NCBI GenBank assembly: GCA_013203045.1
Contig: JABMQN010000128.1
Location: forward strand, 1 to 38,368
From: Chloroflexota bacterium
GTDB taxonomy: Bacteria; Chloroflexota; Dehalococcoidia; SZUA-161; SpSt-899
Direction of reading: 5' to 3'
DNA length: 38,368 nucleotides
Of the stretch, positions 16,959-26,005 are shown piece after piece. The notes under the pieces were generated by a model. The model had not been told where the DNA came from, made no database searches, and saw only the letters and a list, made by a program, of their open reading frames with translations. The translations under genes and the position numbers were made by a program. The first letter of the stretch is position 1, and the number at the start of each line of letters is the position of its first letter.

Positions 16959-18434
16959 ATGAATAAAGAGGAAGTTCGGGTACGTTTTGCACCCAGCCCA
17001 ACCGGACACCCACATATTGGCAACATCAGAACTGCCCTTTTCAATTGGCTGTTCGCCCGCCACTCCGGTGGAAAATTTATTGTTCGTATTGAAGATACTG
17101 ATCAATCCCGCAAGGTGGAAGGGGCACTGGAAAGTATATTAGACAGCCTGAAATGGCTGGGCTTGGATTGGGATGAGGGTCCCGAGATCGGTGGAGAATA
17201 TGGCCCGTATTTTCAGTCCGAACGCCTCGATCTGTACCACAAGCACGTTCAACAGCTACTGGATAGTGGTCACGCTTACAAGTGCTATTGCTCTTCGGAA
17301 CGGCTTGAACAGATGCGTAAGGAGATGGCCGAGCGAAAGGAATCTGTACGCAGCTACGACCGCCACTGCCGCAACCTGAGTGCAAATGAACAAGCAAAAT
17401 TCGAATCGGAAGGGATCACACCGATAATCAGGTTCAAAATACCACTCGAGGGCGAGACAACGTTTCACGATCTGGTTCGCGGAGACATAACTTTTCAGAA
17501 CACGGAACTGGATGATATTGTCCTCATGAAATCGGATGGCTACCCAACATACCATCTGGCCAATATCGTCGATGACCATTTCATGAAGATTTCTCACGTC
17601 ATGCGCGCCGATGAATGGCTTTCGAGCACTCCCCGTCATACCTTGCTCTATCAAGCATTCGGCTGGGAACCACCTTTGTTCGCTCACCTTCCCATGATCC
17701 TTGGACCAGATAAATCGAAATTGAGCAAACGCCACGGTGCCACAGCCGTCACCGAGTTCCAAGAGCAAGGTTATCTACCCGAGGCCATGTTGAACTTCAT
17801 GGCCCTTCTGGGCTGGTCACTTGACGACAAAACCGAAATGTTCAGTAAAGTTGACCTCATCAAACTCTTCTCGATAGAGCGTATCAGTAAGACCGCTGCC
17901 GTATTTAACCATGAGAAACTGCAGTGGATGAATGGCACTTATCTGCGTGAATTCAGTCATGAAGAACTTCTATCGAGGATAAATCCAATTCTTGAAACTC
18001 AACTTCCGGATACAGTCAACCGCCCTATCTCCAAGGAATATGCCTCACAAATTGTCCCTCTCATTCAAGAACGCATCAACACCCTGACTGAGGCTGCCAC
18101 CTATGCCGATTTCTTCTTCGTCGAGCAACCTGAATACGAAGCATCATTGCTAATCGGCAAAAAGATGACTGAGGAATCTACACTGAGAGCCCTCAAAGCC
18201 AGCCAGGAAATACTCCCATCACTGCACTCTTTCGATCATGACACTCTGGAAAATACACTTCGCGCCAAAGCTGATGAGCTTGGACTTAAAGCCGGGCAGT
18301 TGTTCAGCCCTTTAAGAGCAGCTTGTACTGGTCGAACAGCATCTCCCGGGCTTTTCGAAACGATGGCTGTCCTGGGCAAAGAAAGATGCCTTAAACGTAT
18401 TGCAGTAGCAATACAAAAATTGGAACCAGCCTAA
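16959..18434 (+). CDS. gltX: Glutamyl-tRNA synthetase GltX
   Basis: This class I synthetase charges tRNA-Glu (and, in organisms with the amidotransferase route, tRNA-Gln). The 491 residues contain the HIGH-type motif PSPTGHPHIGN (13-22), VRIEDTDQSR, a cysteine cluster CYCSSE plus YDRHC compatible with a zinc site, a conserved WLSSTPRH segment, and the KMSKS-type motif DKSKLSKRHG (251-260). The C-terminal helical anticodon-binding part is complete. ATG at 16959 has GGAG six bases upstream. pyrF follows after 65 bp. Confidence 0.96.
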   Translation: MNKEEVRVRFAPSPTGHPHIGNIRTALFNWLFARHSGGKFIVRIEDTDQSRKVEGALESILDSLKWLGLDWDEGPEIGGEYGPYFQSERLDLYHKHVQQLLDSGHAYKCYCSSERLEQMRKEMAERKESVRSYDRHCRNLSANEQAKFESEGITPIIRFKIPLEGETTFHDLVRGDITFQNTELDDIVLMKSDGYPTYHLANIVDDHFMKISHVMRADEWLSSTPRHTLLYQAFGWEPPLFAHLPMILGPDKSKLSKRHGATAVTEFQEQGYLPEAMLNFMALLGWSLDDKTEMFSKVDLIKLFSIERISKTAAVFNHEKLQWMNGTYLREFSHEELLSRINPILETQLPDTVNRPISKEYASQIVPLIQERINTLTEAATYADFFFVEQPEYEASLLIGKKMTEESTLRALKASQEILPSLHSFDHDTLENTLRAKADELGLKAGQLFSPLRAACTGRTASPGLFETMAVLGKERCLKRIAVAIQKLEPA

Positions 18435-18499
18435 ATTTGCAGAAAACAGAAGCATTCTGCTAGAATGTCGCTAAGCCTTCTCCAGGCAACCACGGAAAA

Positions 18500-19351
18500 A
18501 TGAATTTCGCTGAAAAATTACTCGCAGCTTCCAGAAAGAACAACAGCCTTCTGTGCATTGGACTTGACCCGGACCCGGAACTGATGCCAGATGTGGATGT
18601 TGTTGAGTTTGGTCGTCAGATTATTGCTGCTACAAAGGATATGGTATGTGCCTACAAACCCAATTTCGCTTTCTACGAAGCTCTGGGGACAGACGGACTG
18701 GTTAAACTAGATCAAACGCTTCGTCACATCCCATCACATATACCCATCATCGCTGACGCGAAGAGAGGTGACATTGGGAATACTGCCCGCAAATATGCTT
18801 ACTCAATATTTGATATTTTCGGCTGCGATGCCGCTACCGTGAGCCCATATCTGGGATACGATTCGATTCAGCCATTTTCAGACTATACAGACAAAGGCAC
18901 TTTCATTCTCTGCCACACATCCAACGAGAGTGCCCCTGACCTGCAAATGCTCCGCTGCCACATGGGATCCACTACCAAAAACATTCAACTATTCGAACTC
19001 GTCGCCATTAAAGCATCAGAATGGAACGTTAACCAAAACATCGGGCTAGTTGTGGGAGCCACCGAACCCACACCAATTAAACTCGTCAGGGAACTCTGCC
19101 CCGATATGCCTTTGCTGATACCGGGCATCGGTGCTCAAAAGGGCAGTCTCACGTCAGCTATCCGCAACGGGGTCGATGCCAATGGAGCAAACGCCATCAT
19201 CACCAGTTCACGCCAGGTGATCTATGCCTCAAAAGGAAAGGATTTCCCATCAGCGACACGCCTCGAAGCCTCAAAACTGCGTACACGTATAAACCAACTC
19301 CTGACACGAAAACAGGCTAGAAGTCTTGACACCACATCTGCTCCCTCTTAA
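18500..19351 (+). CDS. pyrF: Orotidine 5'-phosphate decarboxylase PyrF (long type)
   Basis: PyrF converts OMP to UMP, the last step of de novo pyrimidine synthesis. The 283 residues fit the longer (type 2) subfamily. The catalytic motif DAKRGDIGNTA has Asp86, Lys88 and Asp91. Other landmarks are the N-terminal CIGLDPDPELMP, AYKPNFAFYE, SPYLGYDS and the phosphate-binding end LLIPGIGAQ. A short hairpin (CATTCT-GCT-AGAATG) lies in the 65-bp gap after gltX. No other pyr gene is near. The 182 bp after this gene show no clear terminator or operator; they are pyrimidine-rich before the next ribosome site. Confidence 0.95.
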   Translation: MNFAEKLLAASRKNNSLLCIGLDPDPELMPDVDVVEFGRQIIAATKDMVCAYKPNFAFYEALGTDGLVKLDQTLRHIPSHIPIIADAKRGDIGNTARKYAYSIFDIFGCDAATVSPYLGYDSIQPFSDYTDKGTFILCHTSNESAPDLQMLRCHMGSTTKNIQLFELVAIKASEWNVNQNIGLVVGATEPTPIKLVRELCPDMPLLIPGIGAQKGSLTSAIRNGVDANGANAIITSSRQVIYASKGKDFPSATRLEASKLRTRINQLLTRKQARSLDTTSAPS

Positions 19352-19533
19352 AATGATTATGGTCTCAAACAAGCCAATTTAATCTCTTATGGAAAGCGTG
19401 GCTACTAATTCATACATAGGCCGCACCCATCATTCAACACATTTACTTCTTTCGTTTTTTCTCCCGCCGTTCCTTTTAGTTCCCTTCATTAACTTCAATT
19501 GGCATCTCATTTTCACCATTAGGGAGGTCTGCT

Positions 19534-20163
19534 ATGGCTAGATTCAGGATTATGCCAAAAGGTGATAAATTTTACGATCTTTTCGAAATGGGTTCAAATA
19601 ACGTAGCCGCTGCCTCTGAAAGGTTGGTAGACTTATTCGACAATTTCGAGAATCAACGCGAAAAGGCTCGAGCTATCAAGAAGCTGGAACGCGATGGTGA
19701 CGAGATAACTCATCGGATATTAGAAAGCCTGCACCGCAGTTTTGTTACTCCCATTGATCGGGAGGATATTGCTTTGTTGACCAATCAGATGGATGATATG
19801 CTTGATTATATAGAAGGTGCTGTAAAACGACTGTTCCTGTATAGAATCGATCAGCCCACGCCTAGAGCTATCGAGATCACCTACATTATTAACAAGGTAG
19901 CCATTGAGTTAACCAAGGCTGTTCCACTCTTACGACATCACAACAGACTTAAAGAAATCCTCCCCCATTGCATAGAGATACACCGTCTGGAAAATGAGGC
20001 CGATGACTTGCAGCATGCTGCTATAGCCGACCTGTTCGAAGAGGAAACTGAAGTCATAGAGATCATTAAGTGGCATGATATTTACGATAGCCTGGAAAGA
20101 GCCGTAGACCGTGGCGAGGACGTTGCTAACGTACTGGAAGGAATAGTGCTGAAGTATGCTTGA
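19534..20163 (+). CDS. DUF47/PhoU-like Pit accessory protein
   Basis: The 209-residue, all-helical protein has DUF47 family signatures: FYDLFEMGSNN near residue 14, a K-LE-DGDEITH segment, FVTPIDREDIALL (about 70-82) and DDMLDYIEGAVKR. DUF47 proteins resemble PhoU and are usually encoded next to Pit transporters, where they are thought to modulate phosphate uptake. The stop overlaps the pit start by 8 bp (20156-20163), implying co-translation. ATG at 19534 follows GGGAGG. Confidence 0.93.
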   Translation: MARFRIMPKGDKFYDLFEMGSNNVAAASERLVDLFDNFENQREKARAIKKLERDGDEITHRILESLHRSFVTPIDREDIALLTNQMDDMLDYIEGAVKRLFLYRIDQPTPRAIEITYIINKVAIELTKAVPLLRHHNRLKEILPHCIEIHRLENEADDLQHAAIADLFEEETEVIEIIKWHDIYDSLERAVDRGEDVANVLEGIVLKYA

Positions 20164-21205
20164 TGAATTCCTGCTGGTTGTAATATTTGCAGTTGCACTG
20201 GGATTTGGATTTTCAAATGGCATAAATGACGCGGCCAATGCAGTTGCCGCTTCCATTGGATGCCGTGCATTATCTCCGCGCGTTGCTATTGCCATTGCTG
20301 CAGTTTTTAATCTCATCGGAGCCTTTGTTGGTGCCTGGTTTGGTGCAAAGGTTGCCATGACTATAGGGAAAGGCATTCTCGCACCGGAGGTATTTCTTGA
20401 AACCAATTCCGTAACCTCTGATGTTGCGGCGACCGACGTTGGATATGCCATAGTGATTGGTGCTGTAGGAGCAGCTATTATCTGGACTGTAGCAGCAACT
20501 CGACTTGGGTTGCCCATTAGCGTTAGTCATTCCCTGATATCCGGCCTTGTTGGAGCGGGGATTGCCACAAGCAGTGAACTCGGATTAGAGAAATTTTTCA
20601 AAACACTCTCGGCAGTGGTGTGTGCTCCTCTATTGGGATTTATCGGCGCTTTCGTATTAATGGTGCTTATCTTTTGGCTTTTCCATAAAGTCGCTCCAGG
20701 CAGAGTACGTAAACTTTTTAAACGGCTGCAATGGCTGACTACTGCTTTTCTGGCATATGCCCATGGTAATAATGATGGACAGATGCCTATCGCTCTAATG
20801 ATGATGGGACTGATGCTATATACGGGCGATGCTGATCACATGGAAAATACACCTCACTGGGCCATAATTGCCACAGCTGCGGTTGCCATCTCTCTAGGGA
20901 CCGCTATTGGCGGATGGAGAGTCATCAGAACAGTAGGTCTCAAAGTTACTAAACTCGAGCCAGCAAGTGGTTTTGCCGCCACTTTTTCTGCGGCTGGCGT
21001 TATTGAAATAGCTTCTCATCTCGGAATACCGGTAAGTACCACGCATTGTGGGGTTTCATCGGTCATGGGAGCTGGAGCTACCCAGCGACTATCAGCCGTT
21101 CGCTGGGGATTAACCGGGAACATTGTTGCAGCCTGGATAATGACATTTCCTATGTGTATAGGCCTCGGTTGGTTGCTCACTATCATTCTGAATCCATTTA
21201 TCTAA
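20156..21205 (+). CDS. Low-affinity inorganic phosphate transporter (Pit family)
   Basis: This 349-residue polytopic membrane protein belongs to the PiT/PHO4 family. It carries the duplicated signatures: GFSNGINDAANAVAASIGC near residues 19-37 and AYAHGNNDGQMPIALMMMG near 200-218, each followed by a second motif, PISVSHSLISGLVGAG (about 121-136) and PVSTTHCGVSSVMGAG (about 286-301). These transporters co-transport phosphate, often as a metal-phosphate complex, driven by ion gradients. It is coupled to the upstream DUF47 gene. I could not find the 11-bp-phased Pho-like repeats seen at 26642 and 29197 in front of this pair. Confidence 0.95.
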   Translation: MLDEFLLVVIFAVALGFGFSNGINDAANAVAASIGCRALSPRVAIAIAAVFNLIGAFVGAWFGAKVAMTIGKGILAPEVFLETNSVTSDVAATDVGYAIVIGAVGAAIIWTVAATRLGLPISVSHSLISGLVGAGIATSSELGLEKFFKTLSAVVCAPLLGFIGAFVLMVLIFWLFHKVAPGRVRKLFKRLQWLTTAFLAYAHGNNDGQMPIALMMMGLMLYTGDADHMENTPHWAIIATAAVAISLGTAIGGWRVIRTVGLKVTKLEPASGFAATFSAAGVIEIASHLGIPVSTTHCGVSSVMGAGATQRLSAVRWGLTGNIVAAWIMTFPMCIGLGWLLTIILNPFI

Positions 21206-21239
21206 CGTTAGCCTCTATCACAACATCAGCCCAGATTTA

Positions 21240-21269
21240 TTGACACGCTAAATAGCCGAAAGGTATAGT
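21240..21269 (+). promoter_or_regulatory. Sigma-70-type promoter for glyA
   Basis: TTGACA at 21240-21245 and TATAGT at 21264-21269 are separated by 18 bp. The predicted start site falls about 30 bp before the glyA ATG at 21308. The AAGGAG ribosome site sits in between. Confidence 0.7.
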
Positions 21270-21307
21270 AGTTCTTGTCACCTCGACTCTACATCCAAGG
21301 AGTACTA

Positions 21308-22549
21308 ATGGCCCTTCGTGATTCTGATCCCGAAATCGCCGATATCATCAAAAATGAAGAGGAACGGCAATGCAATAATATCAACCTCATTGCCTCCGAA
21401 AACTACATCAGCAAGAACGCATTGGAAGCTCAGGGTTGTGTCCTCACCAACAAGTATGCCGAAGGATATCCCGGCAAGCGATACTACGGAGGCTGTCAAT
21501 ACATCGATAACCTTGAAGAAGTGGCTATAAGCAGAGCCAAAGACCTTTTCGGTGCAGAACATGCCAACGTACAGGTTGTCAGCGGATCCACCGCCAACAT
21601 GGCTGCCTATATGGCCTTAATTGAATACGGTGATTCCTTTATGGGAATGAATCTGGCTCACGGCGGTCACCTCACGCACGGGAGCCCGGTCAGTTTTTCC
21701 AGTAAACTTTACCGCCCTGTTTTCTATGGAGTCAGTAAAGAGACCGGATGGGTTGATTACGACGAAGTAGAGAAAATAGCCATCGAAAACAAACCTAAAA
21801 TGATTATGGTAGGGTCCAGTTCGTACCCCAGAAAGCTGGATTATGAACGATTCCGACAAATTGCAGACAAAATCAATGCCAAACTCGTCGTAGACATGGC
21901 ACACGTGGCAGGCCTGATTGCCGCCGGAGTTTATCCGAGTCCCATGCCATACGCTGATGTAGTCACATCCACTACTCACAAGACTCTCCGCGGACCAAGA
22001 GGTGGACTTGTTTTATGTAAAGAAGAATACGCGGCTGCAATTGATAAAAGCGTTTTCCCCGGACTCCAGGGCGGTCCGTTAATGCACATCGTCGCCGCAA
22101 AGGCTATGGCGTTCCAAGAAGCCAAACAGCCTCAATTCATTGAATACCAGAAAACCGTTTTGGAAAACGCTCGCGTGCTGGCAGAAGAACTGATGGCTCA
22201 AGGGCTGAACGTAGTCACCGGTGGTACCGATAAACATCTGGTGGTTGTGGATCTCACCTCAACCGATATCACTGGTAAAGTGGCTGAAGCTGCCTTGGGC
22301 GAGGTCAGCATAACCGTAAACAAAAACAGCGTTCCTTTCGATCCAAAACCCGCTGCTGTTACAAGTGGAATTCGTTTGGGAACGCCGGCTATCACCTCTC
22401 GCGGGTTCGGTCCGGATGAGACAAGACGAATCGCCCAATTGACGGCAAAGGTTCTCAGCAACCTCGATGATAAAAACGTCTATCAGCAAGTACGCGATGA
22501 AGTCGCCCAGATGAACTCCAGATTCCCAACCCCAGGAATTACCGCTTAG
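21308..22549 (+). CDS. glyA: Serine hydroxymethyltransferase GlyA
   Basis: GlyA interconverts serine plus tetrahydrofolate with glycine plus methylene-tetrahydrofolate. It is PLP-dependent and 413 residues long, as usual. Motifs: LIASENYIS near residue 24, [36 protein letters not shown], and the PLP lysine motif [15 protein letters not shown] (Lys in THKT). ATG at 21308 is preceded by AAGGAG; an upstream in-frame TTG at 21275 lies close to the predicted transcription start and is unlikely. It supplies the same C1-folate pool used by the MetV/MetF cluster 9 kb downstream. Confidence 0.97.
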   Translation: MALRDSDPEIADIIKNEEERQCNNINLIASENYISKNALEAQGCVLTNKYAEGYPGKRYYGGCQYIDNLEEVAISRAKDLFGAEHANVQVVSGSTANMAAYMALIEYGDSFMGMNLAHGGHLTHGSPVSFSSKLYRPVFYGVSKETGWVDYDEVEKIAIENKPKMIMVGSSSYPRKLDYERFRQIADKINAKLVVDMAHVAGLIAAGVYPSPMPYADVVTSTTHKTLRGPRGGLVLCKEEYAAAIDKSVFPGLQGGPLMHIVAAKAMAFQEAKQPQFIEYQKTVLENARVLAEELMAQGLNVVTGGTDKHLVVVDLTSTDITGKVAEAALGEVSITVNKNSVPFDPKPAAVTSGIRLGTPAITSRGFGPDETRRIAQLTAKVLSNLDDKNVYQQVRDEVAQMNSRFPTPGITA

Positions 22550-22562
22550 CAATTTCACAGGA

Positions 22563-22577
22563 CGGGCATCTTGCCCG
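22563..22577. repeat. Short palindrome between glyA and the NAD salvage gene
   Basis: CGGGCA-TCT-TGCCCG forms a 6-bp perfect stem 13 bp after the glyA stop. It has no T tract, so it is a weak terminator candidate. The GGACGGGCATCTTGCCCG form resembles dispersed intergenic repeats. Confidence 0.4.
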
Positions 22578-22627
22578 ACCTACGATAAACATTACAGATC
22601 GAGGCAAGGAACCACTGGAGACAATAA

Positions 22628-24157
22628 ATGTCCAATGCAGTCCTTGTGGTAGACATGCTACGCGGTTTCCTTGAAGATGGTTATCCTCTCTACTGCGGTG
22701 ATGCAGCACGCCATATAATCCTTAATGTTAGAAGGTTGCTGGAGGAGGAATCTGCTAAAGGAAGTAAGATACTCTTCAGCTGCGATAATCACACCCCGGA
22801 TGACCCTGAATTCGAAATGTTTCCACCCCACTGTATCGTTGGAACCGAGGAAACAGAGATCATCCCCGAGCTGGCTAGTTTCAAAGGTGAGATCATTCCA
22901 ACCAGTCACTACAGTGGTTTCTATGATAGCGAGCTCGATGCAAAACTGTATGAGATATCACCCGAGAAGATTATAGTCTGCGGTGTTTGCACCGATATCT
23001 GCGTCATGCATACAGTCGCTGATGCCAGACTTCGTGGATATACTGTTGAAGTGCCCACCGACTGTGTGGCCTCGTTTGATGAGAATGCCCATCGATTCGC
23101 CCTGGAACATATGGAAAAGGTTCTGGGAGCCACACTCACCGGACCGGTTTCGACGCCAGCAACACAATCGAGATTCGAGATTCCAAAATCTGTTCTTTCC
23201 GGCGAAACCTCTGACATCTATTTCGTTCGCACCAAAGAGATTCTGGAAAAAGAGGGACTCAATCCGGTCGTTACCATGGAAGTGTTCTCCCGAGGCAACG
23301 GTATCCTTTGTGGCATGAAAGAGGTCCTAGCTTTGCTGGAGAAAGTGCTTCCTGAAGATAATCGGAAGGTATGGGCACTTTCGGAAAGGGACCCTTTCGA
23401 AAACAAGGAAGTTGTGCTAAGAATCACCGCCCCCTATCAGAGCTATGCAATATACGAGACTGCCTATCTTGGGATGCTCGCCCACGGTAGCGGCTGGGCC
23501 ATCGCAGCCCGGGAATGCGTGGACGCGGCGCAGGGTATTCCGGTACTCAGTTTCGGTGCCCGTCACATTCACCCATCTTCAGTTGGAGCCATGGAGTATG
23601 CGGCTGTTATCGGGGGCTGCATGGGTTGTGCCAGCAGTATCGGGGCCAACCTTACCGGAACCAACCCAATCGGTACTATCCCACATGCGCTTATTCTTGC
23701 AATGGGGGATACGGCAAAAGCAACCCTTGCTTTTGATAAACATATGCCAAACGAAATACCGCGCGTGGCATTGGTAGATACGTTCCGGGATGAACCGGAA
23801 GAAAGCGTAATCGTGGCCAAAGCAATGGAAGGAAAGCTGAAAGCCGTCCGACTTGACACCCCATCGGAGTTGGGTGGAGTTACCATTGATCTGGTGAAAG
23901 AAACCCGCACTAAACTCGATCAATCAGGATTCAACGATGTGAAAATCTATATCAGTGGCGGTATGACACCTGATCGCATCAGACACTTCGTAAATAGTGG
24001 AGCACCCGTGGATACATTTGCCGTGGGAAATTACATCAGCGGTGCCAAACCCATCGATTTTACTGCCGATATCCACGAAGTCAATGGCAAACCAATAGCC
24101 AAGCGTGGCAGAACCCCCGGCATTACTGCAAGCCCAAGATTGAAGCAAGTATTTTAG
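22628..24157 (+). CDS. Nicotinamidase-nicotinate phosphoribosyltransferase fusion
   Basis: The 509-residue protein joins two successive NAD salvage steps. Residues 1-180 are an isochorismatase-fold nicotinamidase: Asp9 (VVDMLRGF), metal ligands Asp53, His55 and His68 (CDNHTPDD, FPPHCIVGT), and nucleophile Cys125 in VCGVCTDICV. The usual catalytic Lys just before the YSGF-type motif is replaced by Thr92 in PTSHYSGF. Residues about 195-509 are a nicotinate phosphoribosyltransferase, with SFGARHIHPSS (His313/His315), a GGCMGCASSIGANL segment and the glycine-rich GGMTPDRI phosphate-binding region. Expected chemistry is nicotinamide to nicotinate, then to nicotinate mononucleotide with PRPP. A GGAG lies before the ATG. 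It follows glyA with a 78-bp gap. Confidence 0.9.
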   Translation: MSNAVLVVDMLRGFLEDGYPLYCGDAARHIILNVRRLLEEESAKGSKILFSCDNHTPDDPEFEMFPPHCIVGTEETEIIPELASFKGEIIPTSHYSGFYDSELDAKLYEISPEKIIVCGVCTDICVMHTVADARLRGYTVEVPTDCVASFDENAHRFALEHMEKVLGATLTGPVSTPATQSRFEIPKSVLSGETSDIYFVRTKEILEKEGLNPVVTMEVFSRGNGILCGMKEVLALLEKVLPEDNRKVWALSERDPFENKEVVLRITAPYQSYAIYETAYLGMLAHGSGWAIAARECVDAAQGIPVLSFGARHIHPSSVGAMEYAAVIGGCMGCASSIGANLTGTNPIGTIPHALILAMGDTAKATLAFDKHMPNEIPRVALVDTFRDEPEESVIVAKAMEGKLKAVRLDTPSELGGVTIDLVKETRTKLDQSGFNDVKIYISGGMTPDRIRHFVNSGAPVDTFAVGNYISGAKPIDFTADIHEVNGKPIAKRGRTPGITASPRLKQVF

Positions 24158-24183
24158 ACTCCATACCAATTATCACACCCGCC

Positions 24184-24211
24184 TTGACAGTTACGAGATA
24201 TCGGGTATAAT
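24184..24211 (+). promoter_or_regulatory. Consensus sigma-70 promoter for the split kinase operon
   Basis: TTGACA at 24184-24189 and TATAAT at 24206-24211 are both perfect consensus hexamers, 16 bp apart. The start codon of the kinase is 126 bp further on, leaving a leader of about 115 nt without an obvious structure. Confidence 0.75.
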
Positions 24212-24337
24212 CTCTACTCAAGCTGTTTCCCCCCGCTGGAGATGCTGAATACAGATATCCAGCAATTCATTGGTACTTGTCGACAATAGCACATAGGATC
24301 ATTGCATTTGGAAAGCCTACCGCTTGGGGGGTAAGAA

Positions 24338-25378
24338 ATGGGTCCTAAAGCAAAGGCGACAGACTCGGGTAGTAAAAACAAAAAACTGAAACTTAATCTT
24401 GAGCAGATAACCGATTTCGGAGAAGATGGCCTGTTGGTGATAGATACGGACTATCAAGTCCAGTTCGCCAATCTGGTCATGAGACAACGGTTACAACAGA
24501 AAGACCAATCCTTCAAGGGCAAACGATGTTACGAGGTCTTTGAAGGTCGTCAGACTCCATGCAACTTCCCGCTTTGGAGATGTCCCCTGACAAAGGTTCT
24601 TCAGAGTGGCAACCCTGCAAGACTCGTTCATCTCAATTATGCTCCCGGATCTGAGACCATCCCCAAACGATACACAGAAATCATCGTATACCCACTTCAT
24701 GATAGCGACGGCAACATTAATGGCTTTACCGAAACAAGACGCGACGTAACTGCAGAAAGAGGTCTTGAAACCTATATTTTGAGACACCATCATCATCTGC
24801 AAGCACTGGACCGCATTTCCAGTGCCGTTAGTGGATTGTGGGAATTGGATGAAATTCTCAAAGTGTCGCTGGATGGTGTGTTGGAAATAATCGGTGGAGC
24901 AATAGGGGGAATATTACTTCTCGATGAAAACACTCATCAGCTTCGATACCAGGTACACCGCGGACTGTCAGCAAGTTACGTTGAACAAGTGAAGATTGAT
25001 ATTGGTGAAGGTATAGCTGGGAGAGTGGCTCAAAGCGGGAATCCAATTCTATTAGAGGATGTTTCCAAAGACCCCCGAACAGCAAATCCGGATATTGTTA
25101 GCACTGAGGGACTGAAAGGATTTGCCAGTGTTCCTTTGAAAGCCAAAGAGAATGTAGTGGGTGTGATCAACGTAGCCAGCCACGAACCGGGCCAGTTCGG
25201 CGCTGATGATCTTTATCTTCTCGATTCAATTGGGTGCCAGGTGGGCACAGCTATTGAACAGGCAAAACTTTACCAGCGATTGAATCGAGCCCGAGATAGG
25301 TACAAGGCTCTTCTGCAATACTCTTTAACAGCCGGAGAAGAGTCTCGGAAAAAAATTGCCCGAGAACTACATGATTAA
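24338..25378 (+). CDS. PAS-GAF sensor half of a NarX-type histidine kinase, ended by an in-frame TAA in the H-box
   Basis: This 346-residue cytoplasmic protein holds a PAS domain (about 15-135), with a cysteine-bearing CYEVFEGRQTPC...RCPL segment, a His-rich linker (HHHH), a GAF domain (about 160-305) and the beginning of a HisKA_3 dimerisation helix. It stops at GEESRKKIARELHD, where His345 is the expected phosphoacceptor. The next codon is TAA (25376-25378). Reading on in the same frame gives TSQVITSVTMNLQAL, the normal continuation of this helix, and the catalytic domain follows in that frame. Family members usually have Glu right after HD, so one GAA-to-TAA change explains the break. ATG at 24338 is preceded by a G-rich ribosome site. 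Confidence 0.88.
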   Translation: MGPKAKATDSGSKNKKLKLNLEQITDFGEDGLLVIDTDYQVQFANLVMRQRLQQKDQSFKGKRCYEVFEGRQTPCNFPLWRCPLTKVLQSGNPARLVHLNYAPGSETIPKRYTEIIVYPLHDSDGNINGFTETRRDVTAERGLETYILRHHHHLQALDRISSAVSGLWELDEILKVSLDGVLEIIGGAIGGILLLDENTHQLRYQVHRGLSASYVEQVKIDIGEGIAGRVAQSGNPILLEDVSKDPRTANPDIVSTEGLKGFASVPLKAKENVVGVINVASHEPGQFGADDLYLLDSIGCQVGTAIEQAKLYQRLNRARDRYKALLQYSLTAGEESRKKIARELHD

Positions 25379-25405
25379 ACGTCCCAGGTCATTACCAGTG
25401 TAACC

Positions 25406-26005
25406 ATGAACCTTCAGGCATTGAGATCGATGTCCGAGGCAAGAGGAATCACTGATCCCGAATTTATAAATATGTTTGATAAAACCCAGTCTCTCGCTAC
25501 CTATGCCGGCACCGAGATAGTGCGAATGATGAAGGAACTACGCCCAACTCTTCTCGATGAACTTGGTTTGGCTGCGGCTGTCAACCGCTATGCCAGGGAT
25601 ACCCTCGAACCCCATGGTATCGAAGTGGAAACCGAAATCATTGGCATGGATGAGTTCCGGGTACCTTCTGAGGTTGAAGTTACACTTTTTCGTATTTCTC
25701 AGGGAGTTATTGGCAATATCCGTGAACATTCGGAGGCAAGCCATGCCCATATTTATTTGGAATCCAATGATAACGAATGCATAATGATTATCAAAGATGA
25801 TGGCAAGGGTTTTGATGTGAGCAAGATCACTCAAGTAGATCGTAGCGGCCGAGGAGCAGGCCTCTTTATCATGAAGGAAAGGGCAGAACTGGTGGGTGGC
25901 ACCGGTAGCGTTGTATCAAAGCCAGGCGCGGGAACCGAGATCACCGTAAATGTTCCACTCACGGAGGATATAGCCAATGGAAAAGACACGGGTACTGATA
26001 GTTGA
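25406..26005 (+). CDS. HATPase half of the interrupted NarX-type kinase
   Basis: This piece is in the same frame as the sensor half and begins 27 bp after its stop. The 199 residues hold the rest of the HisKA_3 helices (MKELRPTLLDELGLAAAV) and a HATPase_c domain: an N-box-like QGVIGNIREHSEA, the G1 box DDGKGFD and the G2 box GAGLFIMKERAELVGG. The ATG at 25406 has no convincing Shine-Dalgarno, so separate translation would be weak unless it reinitiates after the nearby stop. The end overlaps the response regulator start by 29 bp. It may be the broken second half of a pseudogene, a readthrough product, or a genuinely separate subunit. Confidence 0.8.
   Translation: MNLQALRSMSEARGITDPEFINMFDKTQSLATYAGTEIVRMMKELRPTLLDELGLAAAVNRYARDTLEPHGIEVETEIIGMDEFRVPSEVEVTLFRISQGVIGNIREHSEASHAHIYLESNDNECIMIIKDDGKGFDVSKITQVDRSGRGAGLFIMKERAELVGGTGSVVSKPGAGTEITVNVPLTEDIANGKDTGTDS

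Noticed and set aside
17256-17768. 170-codon minus-strand open frame inside gltX
   Set aside because: It lies entirely opposite conserved synthetase motifs and resembles no protein family.
19930-20517. Long minus-strand open frame opposite the DUF47 and pit genes
   Set aside because: It is antisense to two well-recognised coupled genes, its composition is skewed (Ala/Thr/Met/Pro) and it shows no family motif or ribosome site.
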